Assembly: GCA_963663365.2 (NCBI GenBank) | Contig: CAXXIH010000003.1 | Location: 248,001-312,000, forward strand | DNA from: G963663365 sp963663365 | GTDB taxonomy: Bacteria; Hinthialibacterota; Hinthialibacteria; Hinthialibacterales; G963663365 | Direction: 5' to 3' | DNA: 64,000 bases | Part shown: in pieces, positions 38,173 through 47,200 of the stretch | Layout of the letters: each line of letters starts with the position of its first letter | Numbering within the stretch: position 1 is the first letter of the stretch | Notes under the pieces: generated by a model | The model's input: only the letters and a program-made list of their open reading frames with translations | The model's database searches: none | What the model was told of the DNA's origin: nothing | Made by a program: the position numbers and the translations under genes

Positions 38173-39339
38173 TTAACGAGGCTTCATCTCCTTGAGGGCC
38201 GTAATCAGTTCTTTGCGTAGATCATCCAGTGGTTTGTCCTGACTGCGTGCATCCGAAATGGCCCAATCCACATCCAACGCTCGAAGATCAAGTGTTGTTC
38301 CATCAGCATCCACGCAGTATTTGCCGCATAAGAGTTTTTGAGTGATGTTGACATTCGAACCGACACGCGTGTAATCAAAAACCACGCTTTGTTCAACATG
38401 TGCTTCTGATGCGATTCTGCATCCGGGGCCGATATAAGATGGCCCAATAACAGTACAGCCCGGCTCGAGTGTTGCACTACCGCCGATATAAACAGGAGGC
38501 ACAACCGTGCATGTCTCCAAATCGAGGCGCACGTTGCATCCTGTCCATATACGTTCGGCAATTTCTATGCCGGGCATCTGCCAGCCGTTAATCTCTCCGC
38601 GCAGGGCTTTCAAAATAACTTGGTAATAGTCTGTTACCTGACCGATATCGAGCCATTGAAAAGGTATCTCGGCTCCGTAGATGGGCGCGTTTTGGGCAAC
38701 CAATTGCGGAAATAATTGACCGCCGATATCGTAGACACTGCCGGAAGGTATATGTTCCAGTACCTCCGGCTCAAATATATAGATGCCGGTATTGGCTGTG
38801 TTACTCTTGGATTCGTGAGGCAATGGTTTTTCTTGGAAACTTAGCACACGGCTTTGTTGATCGAGAACCACAATTCCGTAGCTGCTTACATCCTCGAGCG
38901 GGACGGCGGCCAAGGCGATTGTCGCGATGGATTTTTTTTGATGATGAAAATCGAGCAGGGCCTGCAGGTCGATATCGATGATGGCATCGCCGCATACGAC
39001 GACAAACGTCTCGTTGAAGAATCCCGAATGTTCTTGAATCCGTTTGAGCGCCCCTGCCGAGCCGAGCGGCTCGTCAATCAATTCATCTTCTTTTAATTGT
39101 CCTTCAAACGAATAAGCCATGTGCAAGCCGAATCGGGAACCATCGCGGAAATAATTTTCGATATCGGGTGCGCGATAACTTGTGTTAACAACGACTTCAC
39201 TCACGCCATGCCGTGCCAAGTGCCGGACCAACAGTTCCATTACCGGCTGGTTGATGATCGGCAACATCGGTTTGGGGATTTCATAGGTTAAAGGTTTGAC
39301 CCGGGTTCCTCTTCCCGCAGCCAGGATAATGCCTTTCAT
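38173..39339 (-). CDS. NDP-sugar pyrophosphorylase with left-handed beta-helix
   Basis: Nucleotidyltransferase of 388 aa making an NDP-sugar. The signature LAAGRGTRVKPLTYEIPKPM at the N-terminus is complete, with the GDAIIDIDLQ metal-binding Asp and QEKP later. A C-terminal domain of about 120 residues (YIGGSATLEPGCTVIGPSYI) has the hexapeptide left-handed beta-helix repeats seen in GDP-mannose and glucose-1-phosphate transferases. Mannose-1-phosphate guanylyltransferase or glucose-1-phosphate thymidylyl/uridylyltransferase are the options. It feeds precursor to the exopolysaccharide locus. Confidence 0.9.
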   Translation of the reverse strand: MKGIILAAGRGTRVKPLTYEIPKPMLPIINQPVMELLVRHLARHGVSEVVVNTSYRAPDIENYFRDGSRFGLHMAYSFEGQLKEDELIDEPLGSAGALKRIQEHSGFFNETFVVVCGDAIIDIDLQALLDFHHQKKSIATIALAAVPLEDVSSYGIVVLDQQSRVLSFQEKPLPHESKSNTANTGIYIFEPEVLEHIPSGSVYDIGGQLFPQLVAQNAPIYGAEIPFQWLDIGQVTDYYQVILKALRGEINGWQMPGIEIAERIWTGCNVRLDLETCTVVPPVYIGGSATLEPGCTVIGPSYIGPGCRIASEAHVEQSVVFDYTRVGSNVNITQKLLCGKYCVDADGTTLDLRALDVDWAISDARSQDKPLDDLRKELITALKEMKPR

Positions 39340-39423
39340 GCCTCTTTTGCCGCCTTTTGAGACTTTGAATCATATTTGTGTGTTGTTGTGGAAAACACTG
39401 AAGGCTCCACAACCTTTGCGTTT

Positions 39424-39765
39424 CTATTGATTCTCAAACGATGCGACTGCCTCTTCCACCGTGTTGAATATCTCAAACACTTTATGCATGTTGACGACTT
39501 CAAAAAGCACCCGGACCTGTTTGGTCATACCGAACAGCCGCAAGTCTCCATTTGATTTATGAAGTTCGCGCAAACAAGAGAGCAAAGCGCCAAGGCCGGT
39601 GCTATCCACAAAGCGCAGATGGCTCATATCGAAAACCACTTGAGAATGCTTTTCCAGCAAAGGAATCATCCCTTCTTTAAATTCCTTCGCATTGCTGGCA
39701 TCAATGGCCTCCGAGCAGACTGTGACAACAGCTACATTGCCTTTGGTCTCCAATTGAATTTTCAT
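39424..39765 (-). CDS. STAS-domain anti-sigma factor antagonist
   Basis: A 113-aa protein of the SpoIIAA/RsbV type. It is a single STAS domain with the phosphorylatable Ser55 in FVDSTGLGALLS. In this family a HATPase kinase phosphorylates the Ser and a PP2C phosphatase removes it; the unphosphorylated form binds a partner. GAGG lies 4 bases before ATG 39765. It sits inside the exopolysaccharide operon, while a REC-PP2C-HATPase protein opens that operon 13 kb upstream, which makes the two a likely pair. The downstream target is unknown. Confidence 0.92.
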   Translation of the reverse strand: MKIQLETKGNVAVVTVCSEAIDASNAKEFKEGMIPLLEKHSQVVFDMSHLRFVDSTGLGALLSCLRELHKSNGDLRLFGMTKQVRVLFEVVNMHKVFEIFNTVEEAVASFENQ

Positions 39766-39827
39766 TTTCCTCGCTCCATGTCAAATACAACCTTATCAAG
39801 CGGTTCCAGTTGTAGAGTACAGAACGA

Positions 39828-41384
39828 TCATACTCTTTTTGTGCCTTCGCCGCTAATAAAAATTGACCGCAAAACCTTTCCCAAGTATTGGATGATAAGA
39901 TGGGCGTCATGTTTAAATCCGCTGGTTGCGCTGTAGAAAGTCTCAGCGGTGTAGCATTCATCCGTACCTGGGTATTCTCCAAAATTTACAACAGCCTCAG
40001 TCACGATGCCCGCCTTGCTACGCAAATAGATCATTCGCCAATCTTCAGGCAAATTCTCGACTTCGTTCGGGGCACGGCATGGGACTCCGGCGAAACGTAT
40101 CTTCCCCCGGGCGATATAGATGAGTGAAGGCAGGAAGCGCAGCATGAAATCCCTGATCGAACATGAATTCGGCGTCATGCCTGCTTCCCAATCGGCGTCA
40201 TTTGCCGCAAAATGCCATCCGCCAAAAGTGCGCCATACTGTGGAATCTGTATCTGCCGGCAACCGTAAGTACTGTTTTTTGCAGATGATTTTTCCTTTTA
40301 CAGTGAGTTTCAAATATAGCCACGTTGTCAACAGGAGCGGCGAACATAGCAAAAGCAGAGTTATTCCGGCGATTCTAGAAGCCAGGCTTTGAGCCAACTT
40401 ACGGATACTTCTTTCAGCGACGCTGCCAAGTAAGAATTGATCCGTAACCGATACCGCGGCACCAACGCGCAAATGAGCCAGTCTGTTGCGATCTATAATA
40501 ACGTTGTCCAGGCTCAATCCCTCTCCGATGTAGCCACCGGCCAAAATCATCGAATGCTCCACCGTTATATCACTATCGAGTACGCAATTGTCGCCAATTA
40601 CGGTATTCGGACCGATTTCAACACGAGAGCCGATTTGGCAATCTTCTCCGATAAATACCGGCGGATGAAGCCGTGCCGATGGATGCAGGCTGACATTACG
40701 GCTGATCCAGATCCCCGGTTCCACTTCAATGCCGCCCAATAGCGGGCCTTCGAATTCTTTCGATAATATCTTGCCGTTCGATTCCAATATTTTTTCGTAC
40801 GATTGCGCTGAGATAGGATTCGATTGGATCGGACATGGAGCAGCACCGGTCGATAAAACCGTTTGAATATGTTCCCATAATTCTTTTTCATCGCATTCGG
40901 CCGGAATCGTGGGAAATACGATTGTGGGAAGGTAGGCCCAACCGGTCCAATGATTGTTATTTGCTTCTTGATCTCCTGGACATGCAATGAACACTTGTGG
41001 GATGCCTTCTGAATTGCCGTGTTCAATCGCGTTTTTAAGGTCGGAAAGTGGTGGCAGACGGTCTGCATGGCCCAGCAGAACATGTGAATCATCTGCATCA
41101 AAACGGATTGTGCGCAGGTTTCTGTAGGGATGCGCCGGATCTGCCGCGAGGTAATAGCGAAATGTGCATCCCCACCGTTCACCGTCACCCAAAAAATGTT
41201 CGATCCGGTCCGGAGATTCGCACAATACAAAATCAATATGAGTAATTCCGGTTTCGGCAACGGCCTCGACAACATGTTGGATAAAGGGCCGGTCAACCAC
41301 GGGCAGCATGACCGAAGGACGCGGCTCCCGCATTTCGATCATGGGTGTAGAATGGCCTGTGGCGATAAGGATTGCCCGCTTCAT
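39828..41384 (-). CDS. Fusion: pyrophosphorylase-like / beta-helix / degenerate sugar transferase
   Basis: A 518-aa protein of three parts. Residues 1-220 look like an NDP-sugar nucleotidyltransferase, but the catalytic loop is degenerate (LIATGHSTPMIEMREPRPSV in place of LAAGxGTRLxPLT). Residues about 225-330 carry hexapeptide repeats of a left-handed beta-helix. Residues about 335-518 resemble bacterial phosphoglycosyl transferases (a helix LLLLCSPLLLTTWLYLKL, then a soluble part) but the catalytic Asp-Glu of DELPQL is replaced (LRFLPSL). Both active sites therefore look lost. It overlaps the upstream gene by 4 bases (ATGA). A scaffold or regulatory role is possible, inferred only. Confidence 0.8.
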   Translation of the reverse strand: MKRAILIATGHSTPMIEMREPRPSVMLPVVDRPFIQHVVEAVAETGITHIDFVLCESPDRIEHFLGDGERWGCTFRYYLAADPAHPYRNLRTIRFDADDSHVLLGHADRLPPLSDLKNAIEHGNSEGIPQVFIACPGDQEANNNHWTGWAYLPTIVFPTIPAECDEKELWEHIQTVLSTGAAPCPIQSNPISAQSYEKILESNGKILSKEFEGPLLGGIEVEPGIWISRNVSLHPSARLHPPVFIGEDCQIGSRVEIGPNTVIGDNCVLDSDITVEHSMILAGGYIGEGLSLDNVIIDRNRLAHLRVGAAVSVTDQFLLGSVAERSIRKLAQSLASRIAGITLLLLCSPLLLTTWLYLKLTVKGKIICKKQYLRLPADTDSTVWRTFGGWHFAANDADWEAGMTPNSCSIRDFMLRFLPSLIYIARGKIRFAGVPCRAPNEVENLPEDWRMIYLRSKAGIVTEAVVNFGEYPGTDECYTAETFYSATSGFKHDAHLIIQYLGKVLRSIFISGEGTKRV

Positions 41385-42817
41385 CGTTCTACCTCGTGTA
41401 ACGTGTCCGGCTTTCGTGCTTCCTTTTGCATTCTGCCGCGTTCCCGGTAAACCCTATACAGAAAGACACCATTACCGATGAAATAGCGTTTCCACATCCG
41501 TCCCGGCTCCTGCCAGACACGATAAAGCCACTCGAATCCGATCTCGCGCATCCATTTGGGCGCCCGGGCAATTCGCCCGGAATAAAAATCGAACAACCCC
41601 CCCACGCCAATTACGGCTTTGGCTCCGGTTTGGGCCAAGTTCCGGTCAATCCATTTTTCCTGGCGAGGCACTCCAAATGCAACCAATACCAGATCCGCCC
41701 CTGAGTTTCGAATGGTCTCCAAGATCGCCGGTTCTTCTTCCGGTGTGAAATAGCCGTGGCGGGAACCGGCAATGTTGACTTTTGGATAATGCTCTTGAAT
41801 CCAAACGCAAAGATCGTCGACAACGCCGGGTTTGGCTCCCAACAAAAACACGGATTTCCCCGTACGTTCCAGCATTGCACATAAGTGAGGAAACATATCG
41901 GTCCCGTTCACGTTTTCACGTATCTGCCGATTCAGAATCTTTCCGGCAATTTTAAGACCGATGCCATCGGCCAGATTCATATCCATCTTTTTCAAAATCG
42001 CAGCATATTCTTCATCTTTACAGGCAATATTCAGGCAATCGGCATTTACGAAACAAAATTGCCCGGTAGATTCATTCTCCAGTTGTTCTTCGATTTTCTG
42101 AAGAGCATCGGCCATGCTGATATTGCGTATGGGGATGTCCAGGATATTGATCTGTTCTTTGAATTCCTGTGGTTTCTTGCCGTACAACAAGGCCGGTATC
42201 ATCCGAATCAAGATTCCGATATCGGTCGCCAGACCTTGTTTATCCACATATTCCGCGTCGGCTTCCCACTCGCTCTCAAAATCGATGTTAGAGCGGGTGC
42301 GCAACCACCGGTAGCAGATCAGGCCGGGTTTCACTTCAAGTCGTCTTTGAGCCAGCGGATTCGTGGCATCGAATTCATCCGGTCCGATCATCCTGGGACC
42401 GACAAAAGATGCCTGTCCGGCGATGATATTGAGAAGCATTGGGATACGGCAGCAACCGAGAAGGATTGAGGCTTGAGAGAGTGCGCCATTGCCAAACTCG
42501 TAATTATATTCACTAAATAACCGGCCTCCTTGCCCGATCCTGATCCGGCGCACAAAAGGATTTCGGAAACCGCGGCATAGCAAAATCAAGAGCGTGCAAA
42601 CGGGCAATAGAAGAACGCTTAAAAACAGCGCTCCAATTAGATCAAGACATCGTTTGCAGATGCTGTATCTGATACTGTTTTTTGCCAATGCCCTGCCTCG
42701 TCCGGTTGCCTTTGTTTTGCTTTCCGGCTGCGAACCGCATGTGGAAGCCGTCAATAGGCTCCCTTTCCCAAAAGTACCGCCGGAATCGTTTTGAATAACA
42801 ATACTATATCCAGCCAT
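41381..42817 (-). CDS. Fusion: degenerate sugar transferase plus WecG/TagA/CpsF glycosyltransferase
   Basis: A 478-aa two-domain protein. Residues about 48-215 resemble a phosphoglycosyl transferase (one membrane helix at 57-80, then FVGPR and KPGLICYRWL), but the catalytic Asp-Glu is replaced by Cys-Arg at C123-R124 (GCCRIPMLLN). Residues about 225-460 are a complete WecG/TagA/CpsF domain (NADCLNIA, DGIGLK, NGTDMFP, GVGGLFDFYSGRIARAP), which transfers the second sugar onto the lipid-linked primer. A fusion of the first two assembly steps would make sense, yet the first part seems inactive. ATG 42817 overlaps the previous gene by 67 bases; a later start is possible. The next start overlaps its stop (ATGA). 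Confidence 0.87.
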   Translation of the reverse strand: MAGYSIVIQNDSGGTFGKGSLLTASTCGSQPESKTKATGRGRALAKNSIRYSICKRCLDLIGALFLSVLLLPVCTLLILLCRGFRNPFVRRIRIGQGGRLFSEYNYEFGNGALSQASILLGCCRIPMLLNIIAGQASFVGPRMIGPDEFDATNPLAQRRLEVKPGLICYRWLRTRSNIDFESEWEADAEYVDKQGLATDIGILIRMIPALLYGKKPQEFKEQINILDIPIRNISMADALQKIEEQLENESTGQFCFVNADCLNIACKDEEYAAILKKMDMNLADGIGLKIAGKILNRQIRENVNGTDMFPHLCAMLERTGKSVFLLGAKPGVVDDLCVWIQEHYPKVNIAGSRHGYFTPEEEPAILETIRNSGADLVLVAFGVPRQEKWIDRNLAQTGAKAVIGVGGLFDFYSGRIARAPKWMREIGFEWLYRVWQEPGRMWKRYFIGNGVFLYRVYRERGRMQKEARKPDTLHEVER

Positions 42818-43518
42818 ATACTCTGGCTTTCGATGTATTTAACATCTAAGCGGACCTGTTCGGGAAAAGGAATGTCGGATCGTCCGCTGACCTGCCAAAT
42901 ACACGTCAGGCCCGGTGTAACATCCAAACGTCTTCTATCGGCAAGTGTGTACATGGCCACTTCACGGGGAACAGGGGGGCGCGGACCTACGAGCGACATC
43001 TGGCCAACGAGCACGCACCACAATTGCGGGAGTTCGTCGATGCTGAGTTTGCGGATGATTCTTCCAATCCAAGTGATTCGTGGATCCCGCTTCATTTTAA
43101 ATGTGACGCCGTCTCCATGAACGTTTTGATCGAGGATTGTGTCTTTCAATGCTTCAGCGTTCATTACCATGGAGCGGAATTTCGGGAACGAGAATTCCCT
43201 GCCCCATTTGCCAACCCGTGTTTGCCAGAACAAAATAGGACCGCCATCTGTGAACTTGATGGCTGCCGCAACGAAGAGAAACAGTGGGCTTAAAAGGATG
43301 AGCATGGTCAAAGAGACGCCGATATCTAAAAGCCGTTTTAGGAATCTAGCCCCGCCAACAGCCAATAACCATGCATATTTTTTTCGCCAGAAACGCAGTT
43401 TGCGGTAATAACTTCCCGGTCCGGTTAAGCCGCCGAAACGCTGATAGAGCAGTTCAATCCACTCCTCGCGGCTGCGGGGGGGGGCTTGCAGGCTCTCATT
43501 TTTGGCAGACTCAACCAT
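42751..43518 (-). CDS. Undecaprenyl-phosphate sugar phosphotransferase (canonical)
   Basis: Monotopic phosphoglycosyl transferase of 255 aa, which moves a sugar-1-phosphate to undecaprenyl phosphate to start the polymer unit. KRLLDIGVSL and one membrane segment are followed by RKLSIDELPQLW with the catalytic dyad Asp161-Glu162, then MSLVGPRPPVP, PGLTCIWQVSGR and LDVKYIESQS. All motifs of the family are intact, unlike the two homologous domains downstream. ATG 43518 has AAGG about 11 bases upstream; a TTG at 43542 is the alternative. The sugar cannot be read from sequence. Confidence 0.93.
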   Translation of the reverse strand: MVESAKNESLQAPPRSREEWIELLYQRFGGLTGPGSYYRKLRFWRKKYAWLLAVGGARFLKRLLDIGVSLTMLILLSPLFLFVAAAIKFTDGGPILFWQTRVGKWGREFSFPKFRSMVMNAEALKDTILDQNVHGDGVTFKMKRDPRITWIGRIIRKLSIDELPQLWCVLVGQMSLVGPRPPVPREVAMYTLADRRRLDVTPGLTCIWQVSGRSDIPFPEQVRLDVKYIESQSIWLDIVLLFKTIPAVLLGKGAY

Positions 43519-43593
43519 TGGTTTAGGGACCTTCGTTAGCAATTTTCACATTTCTATGGCTGTGCTGCAATGCAGCACGGGTAGTAATGAAAT

Positions 43594-44748
43594 TTATTTT
43601 TGTTCTGCCGCCCTATGCAAAACATCGAGCGTCTTTCGGGCTGTGATCTCCCAACTATACAAGCCGCTACGTTTCCAGCCCTTCTGTATGCAGTCTTCGC
43701 GCAGACTCTCGTCTTCCAAGAGTCTGAACATGGCGTCTGCAATCGCCTCTTCATCATAGGGATCGAACTGCAAGGCTGCATCCCCGGCAATTTCGGGGAT
43801 AGAAGAGACATTCGAACATGCCACCGGCACTCCGCAGGTCATAGCCTCTAGGACCGGAAGTCCGAATCCCTCATAAAGAGATGGAAATAGAAAGGCATCA
43901 GCCCCGCAATAAAAGTCAGGTAAATCGCAGCCGGGTGTATATCCCGTAAAAATAATATCTTCAGCACAGCCCGAATCTTCAGCCGCGCGATGTACGATAT
44001 CCGCACGGCCCCAATCGCTGCCGGCCAAAACCAGTTGATGCGGTATTTTCTTCTCCGACTTAAGCCGGGCAAATGCACGGATCAGCCGGTAATGGTTCTT
44101 GCCGGGGTGTTCGATGCGGGAAATGAAAAAGATATAAGGCTTTGTAACGCCGTATTTCCTGCCAATACGTTCGGCACATTCGGGTTTTGGCCTTGGATAG
44201 TAAGTCTCAGGTTCAGCAGCCAAAGGAACAACAGTAACGCGATTCTCCGGCACCTGGGCGTATTCCACTATATCCCGCTTACTGCTTTCGCTAACCGTCA
44301 AAATCTGGTCAAGTCTGCGAATCAATGCCGGTAAGACTTTTTTGATATAGAACATCCGGAATGGATCGTACTTTTCGGCGACATGAAGGCTTGAAAAGTC
44401 ATGGACTGTGCCTACCGCCGGGCAAGGGACTTTGAGCGGTGCACGCCGGTTGGCCGCCGGTAAGAAGAGAACATCATATTCCCGCTTCCTGCATAGCGAC
44501 GGAAGCATGAATTGGTGCCAAAATATATTTACGGTTGCAGGCGCATAAGCAGAGCTAATCGGATATGCTTGGATAGACGAATCCTCGGGAATGAAGATAT
44601 CACTCTCTTCCTGATGGCAGAGCGTTTCAAATGAATTGTTGCCGCCGGACAGCGAGAAGGCAGAAAATGATCTCAGCAGGTTGACAATATATTGCCCTAT
44701 CCCTGATTTCCCGCCGTCACAGCCAAATGTAGTAATTCCGATTTTCAT
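43594..44748 (-). CDS. Family 4 glycosyltransferase
   Basis: GT-B retaining glycosyltransferase of 384 aa. The N-terminal domain begins MKIGITTFGCDGGKSGIGQY; the donor-binding C-terminal domain has FISRIEHPGKNH, the acidic pair EGFGLPVLEAM (E-x7-E) and SEIPEIAG. It is cytoplasmic and adds one sugar of the repeat unit. 40 bases separate it from the next glycosyltransferase gene upstream, so they share an operon. Donor and linkage are unknown. Confidence 0.92.
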   Translation of the reverse strand: MKIGITTFGCDGGKSGIGQYIVNLLRSFSAFSLSGGNNSFETLCHQEESDIFIPEDSSIQAYPISSAYAPATVNIFWHQFMLPSLCRKREYDVLFLPAANRRAPLKVPCPAVGTVHDFSSLHVAEKYDPFRMFYIKKVLPALIRRLDQILTVSESSKRDIVEYAQVPENRVTVVPLAAEPETYYPRPKPECAERIGRKYGVTKPYIFFISRIEHPGKNHYRLIRAFARLKSEKKIPHQLVLAGSDWGRADIVHRAAEDSGCAEDIIFTGYTPGCDLPDFYCGADAFLFPSLYEGFGLPVLEAMTCGVPVACSNVSSIPEIAGDAALQFDPYDEEAIADAMFRLLEDESLREDCIQKGWKRSGLYSWEITARKTLDVLHRAAEQK

Positions 44749-44788
44749 TTGTGCCTATCAATAAATCATATTGAGAATGTCTATCTTC

Positions 44789-45973
44789 TTAGTTTGGTGG
44801 AAGCAAGTATGATTCCAGCTGGTCCAGATAACCATCATAGGAGAACTTTTTCGCTGCCCTGTCGGCCCCGTTTCTGCCGAGTTTTTCCGCAAGTGCCGTA
44901 TCGATTAAGAGTTTCTCGAGTGCCTGCCCCAAAGCCTGCACATCCTGTTCCGGCGCTAAAAGGCCTGTGACTTCATGCTCCAACCAATCGGGGATGCCCC
45001 CGGTTTGAAATCCCACGACGGCTCTGCCTTGACGCATAGCCTCCAGACCGATCATTCCAAAGGGCTCGGGCCAACGCGATGGCACGACAAGAATCTTGGA
45101 CCAAGCATAATGTGTCTCAAGTTCTTCATGATTAACCCAACCCAGAAATTCAACATGCCGGGATAAGCCCAATTCTTGGCAGAGATTGCGCAGCCGGCTT
45201 TCCGCGTTCCCTGTTCCGATAATTTTAAGGATGTAATCGCATTTCACGTATTTCAGCGCTTGAAGCAACAGGTCCACGCCTTTGCCGCGTATGAGCTGCC
45301 CGACATAAAGCAGATTGGGCGCTTCCGGCACAGGCTGAGCCGGTTTGCATTCCGGGCGCACTACAGGCGGGATAATCGTGATCCTATTTTCTTCAAAGCC
45401 GTTTTGTACAAGCTCCTGGTGCATAAAACGGCTTCCTACCAGCAACCGGTCAAAACGATAGTTGCGTTGCATTTCACGCAGCCTGGCGGGAATACTTACC
45501 CAGCCAATACCGAACGGTGATGATGGCGAGCGTGACAAAAACGCGGCGTCCAGCCAACAACGCCAACCGGCCGGATGATGACATACACGGCCATTGGTTG
45601 CGAAGTATTTATGTTTTCGCGGGCAGCAAAGATCGTGATCGTGCACCATGCGAACACTATGTATTGTGCCAAAATGCGGCTCAAAAAAGCCTGTATCCGC
45701 GACTTTATGAAAGTAGACGGTATCGGGGCCAATCGTCTTGAGGACGGCCATAAAAGAATCAGCATCAGGATGCTGACAATCCGCTGTCAACTCCCGGCAA
45801 AGATATGCGCCATCAAAAAGAGCCATATACCGGTCCGTGTCCCGGCCTGATTCCATACCATAGGCCAGATAACAGCTATGCCCCCGGTCTCGAAGCCCGA
45901 TTACGGTTTCCGCTATGTTTTGTTCGACGCCCCCAAAGAAACCACCTTTTTCATGAACGAAGAGGATTTTCAC
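44789..45973 (-). CDS. Family 4 glycosyltransferase
   Basis: GT-B retaining glycosyltransferase of 394 aa. It starts MKILFVHEKGGFFGGVEQNI; its middle holds a Cys-rich strip (DLCCPRKHKYFATNGRVC) common in one subgroup of these enzymes, and YVGQLIRGKGVDLLLQA and EPFGMIGLEAM (E-x7-E) form the donor site. It begins 22 bases before the stop of the broken glycosyltransferase upstream. Donor and acceptor unknown. Confidence 0.92.
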   Translation of the reverse strand: MKILFVHEKGGFFGGVEQNIAETVIGLRDRGHSCYLAYGMESGRDTDRYMALFDGAYLCRELTADCQHPDADSFMAVLKTIGPDTVYFHKVADTGFFEPHFGTIHSVRMVHDHDLCCPRKHKYFATNGRVCHHPAGWRCWLDAAFLSRSPSSPFGIGWVSIPARLREMQRNYRFDRLLVGSRFMHQELVQNGFEENRITIIPPVVRPECKPAQPVPEAPNLLYVGQLIRGKGVDLLLQALKYVKCDYILKIIGTGNAESRLRNLCQELGLSRHVEFLGWVNHEELETHYAWSKILVVPSRWPEPFGMIGLEAMRQGRAVVGFQTGGIPDWLEHEVTGLLAPEQDVQALGQALEKLLIDTALAEKLGRNGADRAAKKFSYDGYLDQLESYLLPPN

Positions 45974-47197
45974 GAATCGCCTCCTCGTACACTTCTTCCA
46001 AATCCTTAGTCACACGCCTCCAACTGTAACGCTCTTCCACCTTTTTCATGCCTTCACCAACCAGCCGCTTCATGGTTTCAGGTGAATTGAAAAGCGATTG
46101 ACAGGCTTCAAACAGCGCTTGCCTATCATTTGAAGGAACGAGCATGCAGTCTTTATTATCTTCTGTGAATGATGGGATGCCCCCCACACGACTGGCGATA
46201 ACCGGCAAGCCTGCCGCCCAAGCCTCAAGAATTACGATTCCGAACGGCTCATGCATCGATGGGAGCACAAACGCCTCGGCAGCATGGAAGGCGTCAATCA
46301 ACCGTGGATCGTCGGATGCAATGCCCGGTATTAGCGTGATGTGCCCATTCAGGCCAAGGGATTCGATTTTCTGAACGAGCGTTTGGTGATAGCCGCTGTT
46401 GGTGATGTGACCGATAAATACCCAATGCCAATTCGTATCTGTTTTCACCAGTTCGGACAGAACCTCTATGGCCAGTGTTTGATTCTTTTGTTTGTCAATA
46501 CGGCCCACCGTAAGCAAAACTTTGGCATCCTTGGAAATACCGTGACACTTTCGAAATGAATCTCCGTCACCAGCCTTAAAGCGTTCGCGGTCAACCCCAT
46601 GGTATTGGCGCACAATCTTCTTGCCGGGAAATCTCTTTTCGAGTTCTTCTTGTTCTTTTTCGCCAAGACATAAGATCGCCCGCCGCATCGTCGAGAACTC
46701 TGCGTGAACCGACCCACCAGCCCAGTTGCTTTACCCCATTCAAAAGCACCCTTTGTGGGAGCGGTCCAAGATTCGGCTTCTTCTTGCGGCACGTCATAAA
46801 CGCCGCCATCCAGGCTCAAGACATACGGTATTCTGCGTTTTTGTGCCACATGGCGCGCGATCCCGCCTACACGTTTGCCGGTATGCAAGTGAATGATATC
46901 CAAGCCGGGAATGTGTTTGAGTGTTCGCATGAGCGAGAATGAAAAGAGATTCCCGGCTTTTTTGTCCATCTGTTCGACGGCTTCTTTTGATAATCCCCAA
47001 TAGGGATAAAAATAGGGCACACGCGTAACCGGGATGTTCTGAATGATTTCATGTGGTGTGGTAGACAACGCATTGGGGCAGACAATCTCAACATCATGCC
47101 CGAACGTTCGGAGATTTTTGCTGGTTTCGAGTATGGCGGTTTCTGTTCCGCCCCAATCGCTTTGGGTAAATCTCCGGGGTACACGGACGATCTTCAT
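45951..47197 (-). pseudogene. Family 4 glycosyltransferase broken by two single-base insertions
   Basis: One GT4 gene that now reads in three frames. Frame one (from ATG 47197) carries the N-terminal domain (MKIVRVPRRFTQSDWGGTE to GAFEWGKA). A middle frame encodes LGWWVGSRRVLDDA, and the third continues ILCLGEKEQEELEKRF and holds the donor site (VGRIDKQKNQ, EPFGIVILEAW). Removing one base from TT at 46726-46727 and one from CCC at 46679-46681 restores a single frame of about 414 codons. Both errors are extra bases in short runs within 50 bases. That is typical of sequencing or assembly error, but a true pseudogene is possible. The gene starts 3 bases after the Wzc-like stop. Confidence 0.85.
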
Positions 47198-47200
47198 TGT

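Noticed and set aside
41381..42817. Active phosphoglycosyl transferase fused to WecG
   Set aside because: The Asp-Glu dyad is Cys-Arg, so the first half is reported as degenerate.
45951..47197. Two separate short glycosyltransferase genes
   Set aside because: They are the two halves of one GT4 fold, with the missing middle in a third frame.
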